Shown piece by piece: positions 55,873-64,000 of a DNA stretch of 64,000 nucleotides; within the stretch, counting starts at the first letter, position 1, and each line of letters begins with the position of its first letter. A program made the translations under genes and the position numbers. The notes beneath the pieces were generated by a model. It saw nothing but the letters and a program-made list of their open reading frames with translations, was not told the DNA's origin and did no database searches. The stretch lies in the NCBI GenBank assembly GCA_022059125.1, contig JAEUWY010000002.1:3038001-3102000 (forward strand), given 5' to 3'. Origin of the DNA: Corynespora cassiicola (lineage: Eukaryota > Ascomycota > Dothideomycetes > Pleosporales > Corynesporascaceae).

Positions 55873-57311
55873 ATGCCCTCCTCCGTCGACGCCAGCGCCG
55901 CGCGCGGCTTCCCCACCATCAAGCACATCCGCACCTTTGTCACCCAGGGCCCGGGTTCGGGCGGAGACTACCACAATGTGCACGGCGGCCATTGGCTGAT
56001 AGACAGCAAGATTTCGACGCCCATGTCACAGTACGAAGAGTACAGGAAGTCGAGGACCAGCTGGGGAATCAACGTCTTGGGCTCCTTCTGCGTCGAGATC
56101 GAGGCCACGGATGGCTCCAAGGGCTTCGCCACTGGCTTCGGAGGCCCGCCCGCCTGCTGGTTGGTCCAGGAGCATTTTGAGCGTTTCCTCCTCGGAAAGG
56201 GTAAGCCACCAATTCCTCGCTACTCAAAGCCCCCCGATTTCTCCAGTTCGGGGCTCGAAAATTATATCCGGTCATGTGCCGTGGGCTTGCACCCCCGAGC
56301 GTGGTCGGAGCAGCTGGAACCGACGTGCTGACCCCTCTGGCAGACCCCCGAGACACAAACCACCTCTTCGAGCAAATGTACCGTGGATCAATGTTCTATG
56401 GTCGTAAGGGCCTCCCCGTCGCCGTCATCTCTGTAATCGACCTTGCAATTTGGGATCTTCTTGGCAAGATCCGAAATGAGCCAGTCTACAAGATGATTGG
56501 TGGAGCAACTCGTGAGAGGTTGAACTTTTACTGCACCGGCCCAGAGCCCGTCGCAGCAAAGGCCATGGGCTTCTTCGGCGCAAAGGTCCCGCTTCCGTAC
56601 GGGCCTGGCGAGGGCGTCGAGGGCTTGAAGAAGAACGTCGAGTTTCTCCGGAAGCACCGCGAGAGCGTTGGCCCAGACTTCCCCATCATGGTAGACTGCT
56701 ACATGAGCCTGAACGTCCCATACACAATCGAGGTCGTCAAGGCCACCGAGGACCTCAACCTGAACTGGTGGGAGGAGTGCTTGTCTCCCGATGACACCGA
56801 CGGCTTCGAGCTGATCAAGCGTGCTCACCCCAGGATGAAGTTCACCACGGGCGAGCACGAGTACTCGAGGTACGGCTTCCGCAAGCTGATCGAGGGCCGC
56901 AACCTGGACATTCTCCAGCCCGACGTCATGTGGGTGGGCGGTCTTACCGAGTTGCTCAAGATCTCCTCCATGGCCGCGGCGTACGACATTCCCGTTGTCC
57001 CCCACGCCAGCGGACCCTACTCGTACCACTTCGTCGTCAGCCAGGCCAACTCACCCTTCCAGGAGTACTTGGCCAACTCTCCCGACGGCAAGTCGGTGCT
57101 GCCCGTGTTTGGCGACTTGTTCCTCAACGAGCCCATCCCCACCAAGGGATACCTGGATGTCTCCCAGTTGGACAAGCCAGGTTTCGGTTTGGAGCTGAAC
57201 CCCAATGCTCGGCTGATTGACGCAACCCGCATCCTCAACCCAGCGCCCGCCAAGCCCCTCAAGGTCGAGGAGCCAGAGGCCAATGGCGTCGAGGCAAATG
57301 GCCACGCCTAG
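55873..57311 (+). CDS. LRA3: L-rhamnonate dehydratase, enolase superfamily (431 aa)
   Basis: Exons 55873..56200 and 56344..57311; total 1296 nt. The family N-terminal capping domain has SQYEEYRKSRTSWGINVLGSF and ATGFGGPPACWLVQEHF. The barrel carries the metal ligands in MVDCYMSLN (Asp), WWEECLSPDD (Glu) and TTGEHEYSRYG (Glu), then QPDVMWVGGLTE and the catalytic-type VVPHASGPYSYH (His). Bacterial RhmD and fungal LRA3-type enzymes convert L-rhamnonate to 2-keto-3-deoxy-L-rhamnonate in the nonphosphorylated L-rhamnose pathway. The tail of ~25 residues is extra. The intron (143 nt) is longer than usual here. No other rhamnose enzyme is in the window. Confidence 0.88.
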
Positions 57312-57867
57312 GCCAATTCATTGGGGTGAGAAGCTTGTGGTTTGTCGGATTTCGTTTCGCATCCTCTGTCGCAGCTGCGTCAGCTTTATTGCATCGGAGC
57401 GGGCTTTTTGGACGTCGGCGCTCTCGCATCTTCCTTGCCCGACTAGAGGATTCTGGCGTTTGGATACCTTTGCAATTGCAAATTTTTACACGAGCAATGC
57501 GCATGTAGTTGACTAGCTCCATGTTTACAATTAACGTTTTCTGTATCGATTTCCAACTCTATGACTATTTTTAGTGATGATTTTCAGCCGCTTATACATT
57601 TTGGTGAGGTGACGCTGCTCGTTGCCCTGTGCAGCCCTCGGGCGCCGCAGGGACGCGGTGAGAGGCGCAGGAGTGGGGCAGCAAGCTTTAGCTGAGAGCC
57701 CTGCTTTCATTCAAATACACGCAGTGAGGCCACGCCCACCGACTTTTCCCTCTCGATATATTTTGCTTTCATTCAAGTGTCGTCCCCGTTGGCACCTTTT
57801 TAAAACCCCGTATCCTTTTGCATTCCTCTCCTCCGCCACAACACAACCCACCTACCCCTCTTGCCTC
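57312..57867. other. Intergenic, no gene seen
   Basis: 3' region of the dehydratase and promoter of UAP1; a CT/AC-rich tract (57823..57865) precedes the UAP1 ATG. Confidence 0.5.
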
Positions 57868-59503
57868 ATGGAGACCTTGAAGGGCGTCATGAACACCGCC
57901 TTCGAGAAGCTCAACGTCGGCGGCGACCACGCTGCCCCGGCCGAACCCACCCCCGAGCAGGTCAAGGAGTTGCAGTCCAAGTACGACAAGGCCGGCCAGG
58001 AGCAGGTCTTTGCCTTCTACGACAAGCTCTCCTCCGCCGAGAAGGCGGGGTTGTTCCAGCAGCTGTCCAACTTCGACCCCGACTACATCAACGAGCTCGC
58101 CAACAAGGCCCTCCACCCGCCCAAGACCGAGGCCGTCGAGTCCAAGATCGAGCCCCTCCCCGACCATGCCACATCGTCCGTCCTCGACTCCAAGCCCGAG
58201 GACCTGGAGAAGTGGTACAACAGCGGTCTGGAGCTGATCGCGGAGAACAAGGTGGCCGTTGTGCTCATGGCCGGCGGTCAGGGTACACGGTTGGGAAGCT
58301 CGGCGCCCAAGGGTTGCTTCGACATCGGCCTTCCAAGCCACAAGTCGCTTTTCCAGCTGCAGGGTGAGCGAATCGCAAAGGTTGAGATGCTGGCGAAGAA
58401 AAAGCACGGCAAGGACAGCGTCACCGTGCCCTGGTACGTCATGACTAGCGGACCTACACGCGGACCCACACAGGAGTTCTTCGAGAAGAACAACTACTTT
58501 GGACTGAAGAAGGAGAACGTCGTCATCTTCGAGCAGGGCGTGCTTCCCTGCATCTCGAATGACGGCAAGATCTTGCTTGAGAGCAAGTCAAAGGTATGTA
58601 GACATGGCAACGACGCGTAAGGTCTGCTCACTGACGGTTACAGGTTGCTGTCGCTCCTGACGGCAATGGAGGACTCTACCAGGCTCTGATCAAGTCTGGC
58701 GTTGTCGGCGACATGGGCAAGCGCGGTATCCAGCACATTCACGCGTACTGCGTCGACAACTGCCTAGTCAAGGTCGCCGACCCTGCCTTTATCGGCTTTT
58801 CTGCGTCGAAGAATGTCGATATTGCCACCAAGGTGGTCCGCAAGCGCAACGCCAAAGAGTCCGTTGGTCTCATCCTCCAAAAGAACGGCCGGCCGGATGT
58901 TGTTGAGTATTCCGAGATCGACGCAGCCGACGCGGAAGCAAAGGACTCCAAGAACTCTGACCTGTTGAAGTTCCGTGCTGCCAACATTGTCAACCACTAC
59001 TACTCATTCGGCTTCTTGGAGAGCATTCCCGAGTGGGCGAAGAAGCTGCCCCACCACGTTGCCCGCAAGAAGATTCCCTACGTCAACACCGACAGCGGTG
59101 AGACGGTCAAGCCCGAGAAGCCCAACGGCGTCAAGCTTGAACAGTTCGTGTTCGACTGCTTCCCCCTCCTTACTCTGGAGAAGTTTGCTTGCATGGAGGT
59201 CAGGCGCGAGGACGAGTTCTCGCCTTTGAAGAACGCCAGGGGCACCGGTGAAGACGACCCAGACACCAGCAAGAAGGATATTATGACCCAGGGTAAGAAG
59301 TGGGTGCAGGCCGCTGGCGCGACCGTGGTCAGCGAGGGTGCCGATGATGGCATCGAGGTGTCGCCATTGATCTCCTACGTAAGTTTGTCTTGCTGCATGG
59401 TTTGGCCCATGATACTAATTACCACCAACAGGGCGGCGAAGGCCTCGAATTCCTCAGCACCCGCACGCTCAAGGCGCCGGCAGTCATCGAATCGGAGGAA
59501 TAG
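57868..59503 (+). CDS. UAP1: UDP-N-acetylglucosamine pyrophosphorylase (510 aa)
   Basis: Exons 57868..58593, 58644..59378 and 59432..59503; total 1533 nt. The nucleotidyltransferase signature [17 protein letters not shown] lies at residues 133-149. Further family motifs are [54 protein letters not shown] and FVFDCFP. Makes UDP-GlcNAc from UTP and GlcNAc-1-phosphate in the cytosol, the last step before chitin, N-glycan and GPI-anchor synthesis. Length matches yeast Qri1/UAP1 (about 480-510 aa). The last exon encodes only the C-terminal 23 residues. Confidence 0.97.
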
Positions 59504-61121
59504 TCGGGAGAAACGGTTCGAGGTTGTGGATGAGGTTTCCTTGGGATGATGACAAGAACAAAAAGTAACGTGAAATGAGCTCCAGGGTTGGAGAATAGAA
59601 TCAACACATTTGCAAGAGTCGTCTAGACTCGCCGACATGCGACTTGTTTCGTCTGCTTTTCTGTTGTACGGCATTTACCCGGATCTCACGTTGTGTATGC
59701 AGGAACCCAGGACACGGTCCAGAGGTGACGTCGCGCGGGTGACAGTGCCCGACTTGGGCCAAGGCTAACATTTAGGCACTCCGCCACCGCTACCCGACCT
59801 GGAAGCGGGATACCTGAGCCTTCTGGGATGCCCGCTAAAAGAAAAGTGCTCGTGATACTGGCTAGGTACTGCGCTTGGTGGGTGGAAAAGCGGCGCGGGC
59901 TGGAGGCGCCTCATCTCACGACGGATCCAACATGGGATGACGCCGACTGATAGGAGCTAGCAGATGCCGTTAGCAGCATGAGCCCCGCGCCGCGGGCTCC
60001 CTCAGCGCGCGCCCAGGTGGCGCCTGTCTGGGTGTCGGGGCTCGGGCTAGCATTCTTCCAGGCGTCTGGCGGGCACGCTACAGGGCGCAAAAGCAAACAG
60101 GACGAGCTGGAAACGATTCCGATGCATGTGCTCGCAGCATGACAGCTGACGATGCAAGCCAGCTGAACGGAACGACAGTGCGGGATGGGAGGGGGGAAAG
60201 GGGCACAGGCGCCGGGCATTGTGTCATCACGCGGGGGAGCTAGGATGAGGAGGGCAGCTTCTTTCGTGCAGGCGGCAGAGGCGGAGGGGAGGTAATCTTG
60301 GAAGAGGCCCGTTCCGCGCAGCGACAGCCAAACAGGAGGCGCTGGGAAGCGCTGGGAAGGCAGGGCGATAGGGGTGAAAATTCTCTTGGAACCAACGTGG
60401 CAAGTGCAGCACAAGGGCCTTAGCCCGACTCTGCTACGGTGCCTCCAAGACCCTGACCTGTGCGTCGTTTGCGACCTCGGGAGGCCAAAATTGCGCTGCT
60501 TTGCCGAAGCGTGTGTGCAGGGGCCAGGCAAAGAAATCCTCTTTTGCTGCAGCCCGACCCAGCATCCGACCGTTTCTGCAACCCCCCATTCTCACCACAC
60601 GCCCCAACCCCATATACTCCGGAGGACGGTCGCAGCTGCGTCGCTGAGGGAAGGACTGGAGATTTGACCGTACGTACTGCCCGCCCGCCTGCTGCCCCCG
60701 CCGGCGAGCCTCTGCCATCCGCCGAGGCGCACCGTCGAATGCGCCGCCCCTCCTCGCCCTCGTTTCCGCTCGCGCGAGGCCCGGCCGCCCCTGCTCTGCT
60801 GCCCCTCGAGCCCTCCCAGACTCTGCGCGCTGGCTGACCACCCGACCAGGAGAAGGAACAAGAAGAGTGAACGAAGCAGGTACTTGCGCCCGCCCCTCTG
60901 CCCCCTTCACCTGCCGCCCCCTTCACCGCGCGCATTCCCCGCCAGCCCGCACGTCGAACGAGCGAACGAGCGAACGAGCAGGCGACCCGCAAACGCCCGC
61001 GGCAGCCCTCGCCATATCACCCCCCGCCCACCAAGCCCCTTTCCGTCATCTGCCTCCTCCCACACTGCCCGACAGACATACTCATTCTGCGCCAGACATC
61101 CCGCGGAGGACCATAGCCAGC
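59504..61121. other. Intergenic 1.6 kb, no gene supported
   Basis: 3' region of UAP1 and a long GC-rich upstream region of the CCHC gene with CT-rich stretches and an acgaacgagcgaacgagc repeat (60955..60980). Open frames on both strands are Arg/Pro/Ala-rich. Confidence 0.5.
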
Positions 61122-62219
61122 ATGTCTTCTCTATCCCGTCGCGCGTGCTTCAAGTGCGGAAACGTCGGCCACTACGCTGGTGAGCAGGCCCAGTCCCGCG
61201 GGCCCCATGCTGTGCTGCCGTGGGACGGTGCCGGGTGTGCTCGTCGCCAGACGACGCTCCCGCGCCCAGTACCTGCGTCGCGCAGCCCGGGGCCGCGTGC
61301 TACCGCCCTCCAGGGACCTTGCGACTGACCACTGTACAGAGGTGTGCTCTTCGTCCGAGAGGCTCTGCTACAACTGTAAGCCCGAACCCCCCGCCGACCT
61401 CGCACACGGCGCATTCTAACACACTGCAGGCAAGCAGCCCGGTCACGAGTCCAACGGATGCCCTCACCCCCGCACCACCGAGAGTACGTCGACCTTCTTC
61501 ATGCCCACCGAGCAGACGGCCGCCTTCCTCGCCGCCGCCTCGCTGCTCGCGCCCTCCACCGGCTCCCCAGAGGTCGACATGGTACAAAATTCATTGTGCA
61601 TGTAGTCCTGGAGCGGAGGGGGGGAGCCCCGTTCCCTCGGAATATCAGACTGACTGGTGAACAGCGAAGCAGTGCTACCACTGCCAGGGTCTTGGCCACG
61701 TCCAGGCTGACTGCCCCACGCTCCGCCTGAGCGGTGCCTCCACCAGCGGCCGATGCTACAGCTGCGGTCTCACTGGCCACTTGGCCCGTAACTGCCCTAC
61801 TCCCGGTGCCGGCATGGGACGCGGAGCTGGTGCTCCCCGTGGCGGCTACGGAGGAGGCTTCAGGGGCGCCTTCGCTGGTGGCCCCCGCCCTGCCACTTGC
61901 TACAAGTGCGGTGGCCCCAACCACTTCGCCAGAGACTGCCAGGCTCAGGCCATGAAGTGCTACGCTTGCGGCAAATTGGGTATGCAACCCCGGCGCGATT
62001 GGCGTACCCGCACATGACTAACGCCACCCAGGTCACATCTCTCGTGATTGCACTGCTCCCAACGGCGGTCCCCTCAACACCGCGGGCAAGACCTGCTACC
62101 GTTGCGGCGAGGCTGGCCACATTTCCCGCGACTGCACCAACGCCGAGGTCAACGGTGACAACGCTGCTCCCGCCCCTGCTCCCGTTGCCCCCGCTGCCCC
62201 GGCCACCGCTGTCGCCTAA
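61122..62219 (+). CDS. GIS2: CCHC zinc-knuckle nucleic-acid-binding protein, Gis2/Byr3/CNBP type (216 aa)
   Basis: Exons 61122..61179, 61340..61375, 61430..61483, 61665..61979 and 62032..62219; total 651 nt. Seven CX2CX4HX4C knuckles: CFKCGNVGHYAEVC, CYNCKQPGHESNGC, CYHCQGLGHVQADC, CYSCGLTGHLARNC, CYKCGGPNHFARDC, CYACGKLGHISRDC and CYRCGEAGHISRDC. An RG-rich spacer (GRGAGAPRGGYGGGFRGAF) sits between knuckles 4 and 5, as in CNBP. Gis2/CNBP binds G-rich RNA and single-stranded DNA and promotes translation. The N-terminal knuckles are split by introns, which explains the lack of a single long frame. The tail is Ala/Pro-rich. Confidence 0.95.
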
Positions 62220-63293
62220 GTCCTCCACCGGGCGGACCGACACATCACGGCGAGTAACATCGTCGTGGCTTTGATCAGAGCACACTGATATCATAACCTA
62301 CCTTTCTGGATTACCTGCTTTTTTTTTTTGCTTTGTCACTTTACCCCTCATCACAATCGTTTCTTGATCCACTCACCTTCGGCACCATCCGACTTACTTC
62401 ACGCAATCACGAGTTACCATCAAGAAAAGTTTCACGAATCCTACGCTGATACCCACGAACGTTATATCCCTTAAAGCAGAAACCATCATACCCTTACTTT
62501 GAACAAACAACGGCTTGGCGAATTGAGAACGACAATTCTATTTCTTCTTTGTGTTCTGCATTGGTTACCCCCCTCAAACGGGGAGCTGAGATGGACTACT
62601 TGGATAGACTAGAGTTGCCGAGGACCGGAAGGCGGCTGTGGTGGTTTGGATGTGGAAAGTTGACGGAGGGATTGGAATGGGGGCTGGTTGGAGGACTGAA
62701 TATGTTTACTGTGTAGGAGAGGATTGTGTGTGTCTGTCGGAGCTGAGCTGAATGGCAACCCTGTGGCTTGTTCACTTTGTTGGTCTACACTGCCCCCCCC
62801 AATTTTCTTGCGTATTGAAAGGATATGTAGTCCGACAGCTTGCTGTCAATACACGTCGTGAAAAAGAGTGTGGAAGTGTGAGGCTGATGAGACGAGACGA
62901 GACGAGACGAGATGATAGCGCAAAGGTGGGAGGTCTAGCTCGGGGACTGACAGGTGCGTAGGTAGGGCAAAGGTAAAGGAGCGCGCCTTGCTACCATGGA
63001 CTAGCAGAGGCAAGCAGTAATATACCCATGCAATATTGATTCTATTTGAATACTTGTTCGAGATGCTCCTGTCATGTTCTCTGCCATCTTCCCATGGAAG
63101 GCGCTCTCCATGCGCGTGCCTTCCTACATTGGACAGCACGTGTCCACGCGTTTAGTGTACCAGCCGGAGCGTTCTGTGTGATGTTGCAGCCTGGAAATAA
63201 TAGCTCCATCTCTACATCTATCTGCTCAGTATAGAACCAAGTAGGCCATCTTCTTCACGTTCACAGTTCATACTCAAACTCAAACTATCAGCC
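62220..63293. other. Intergenic, no gene seen
   Basis: 3' region of the CCHC gene (T-run 62320..62329) and promoter of DMC1. Contains a pentanucleotide repeat at 62889..62912. Confidence 0.5.
62889..62912. repeat. GAGAC pentanucleotide microsatellite
   Basis: Five consecutive gagac-type units. A shorter run of the same unit occurs near 3241..3252 in the window. Confidence 0.75.
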
Positions 63294-63981
63294 ATGGCCC
63301 CATCATCCGTCGCGTCTGACGACTCCAACAACGATGTGCGCACTTGCTCTCACCTTTCTCTTCGTGTTGGCTCACTTTGAACAGGACGGCTTCATCGTCG
63401 ACATTGATGCCATTCAAGCCCACGGCATTGGTGCTGTCGACATATCCAAGCTCAAAGCTAATGGTTACTATACCATTGCCTCGGTGCATGCATCAACGCG
63501 GCGGAACCTACTCAAGATCAAGGGATTCAGCGAGATCAAGGTAGACAAAGTCAAGGACGCCATCGCCAAGTGCCAACCAGCTGGAGGTGGCTTCCAAACC
63601 GCACATGAGCTTGGTCAACAGCGAAAGCGTGTCACCAAGATCTCTACCGGAAGCAAGCAGTTTGATGCTATTCTCGGCGGGTGAGTCGGCTCTTTGCAGG
63701 GTGGTGTTTATACTAAAGCGATCCAGTGGGTTCCAAACTATGAGCATCAGCGAGGTCTTTGGCGAATTCCGCTGTGGAAAGACGCAGCTCTCTCACACCA
63801 TGTCTGTCATTGCACAGTTGCCCAAGGATATGGGAGGAGCCGAGGGTAAAGTAGCTTATATTGGTCAGTTGATGTCCTTTGGGGTCGAAAGTCATTGTAA
63901 CCTTCCTAGATACTGAAGGTACATTCAGGCCTGAGAGGATTGCACAGATTGCAGAGCGCTTTGGGGTAGACCCGGAGACCA
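63294..63981 (+). CDS. DMC1: Meiotic recombinase Dmc1, 5' part (cut by window end)
   Basis: Exons 63294..63335, 63385..63680, 63727..63863 and 63910..~63981, with a further donor AGTATG at 63982; the gene runs past 64000. The N-terminal helix-hairpin-helix region reads [22 protein letters not shown]...[22 protein letters not shown]. Then come [15 protein letters not shown], the Walker A motif GEFRCGKTQ, and [16 protein letters not shown]. The [15 protein letters not shown] wording and the N-terminus fit Dmc1 better than Rad51. Dmc1 forms filaments on single-stranded DNA for interhomologue strand exchange in meiosis, which implies a sexual cycle in this lineage or its recent past. Confidence 0.93.
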
Positions 63982-64000
63982 GTATGCCCCTCACGTCTCC

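Noticed and set aside
63294..63981. Rad51 rather than Dmc1
   Set aside because: The N-terminal region (short leader, [29 protein letters not shown]) and [15 protein letters not shown] fit Dmc1 better; still worth confirming with the missing 3' part.

Overview
This is nuclear DNA from a filamentous ascomycete (Pezizomycotina). Genes are compact, with GT-AG introns of about 45-60 nt that carry CTAAC/CTGAC branch sites. Many families are typical of these fungi: Zn2Cys6 regulator, HET domain, DUF3433, DUF6594, DUF4291, Ish1 repeats and an Alt a 1-like secreted protein. The Alt a 1-like gene and the gene mix suggest Dothideomycetes, perhaps Pleosporales; that placement is inference. I joined exons by hand from splice sites and reading phase, and every multi-exon model given in detail closes on a whole number of codons.

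Layout. 0.2-8.3 kb: three head-to-tail, strongly diverged paralogues of an unrecognised family (minus strand). The first lacks a usable 3' splice site where the other two have one. 8.9-15.5 kb: a DUF3433 membrane protein, a DUF4291 protein and a secreted berberine-bridge-type FAD oxidase. 16-25 kb: two poorly supported or orphan genes, a secreted/luminal Ish1-repeat protein, a small mitochondrial-type protein and an RBR E3 ubiquitin ligase. 25.6-30.4 kb: Zrg17 (ER zinc transport subunit) divergent from a PIG-Y-like membrane protein, then an F-box-like protein. 32-38.8 kb: a protein with two retropepsin-like domains divergent from a DUF6594 protein, a cyclin, an orphan CxxC protein and an SDR oxidoreductase. 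38.8-42.6 kb: a gene-poor stretch with a small secreted Alt a 1-like gene and a tRNA-Ser(GCT) gene.

42.6-51 kb: an orphan small gene, a very large 1,633-aa protein joining a homeodomain-like segment, C2H2-type zinc fingers, an intact-looking protein kinase and a HET domain, and a secreted protein ending in 40-aa repeats separated by Kex2-type KR sites. 52.6-64 kb: a Zn2Cys6 regulator divergent from L-rhamnonate dehydratase, then UAP1, a seven-knuckle CCHC protein (Gis2/CNBP) and the start of the meiotic recombinase DMC1, cut by the window edge.

The two most unusual signals are these. (1) The tRNA-Ser(GCT) gene folds perfectly only if a 53-nt segment inside its T-loop is left out, and that segment has GT, CTAAC and AG signals exactly like a spliceosomal intron. 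(2) The homeodomain-C2H2-kinase-HET protein puts DNA binding, phosphorylation and an incompatibility/cell-death-type domain in one chain. Apart from the possible regulator/enzyme pair for L-rhamnose use, I see no clear metabolic cluster.
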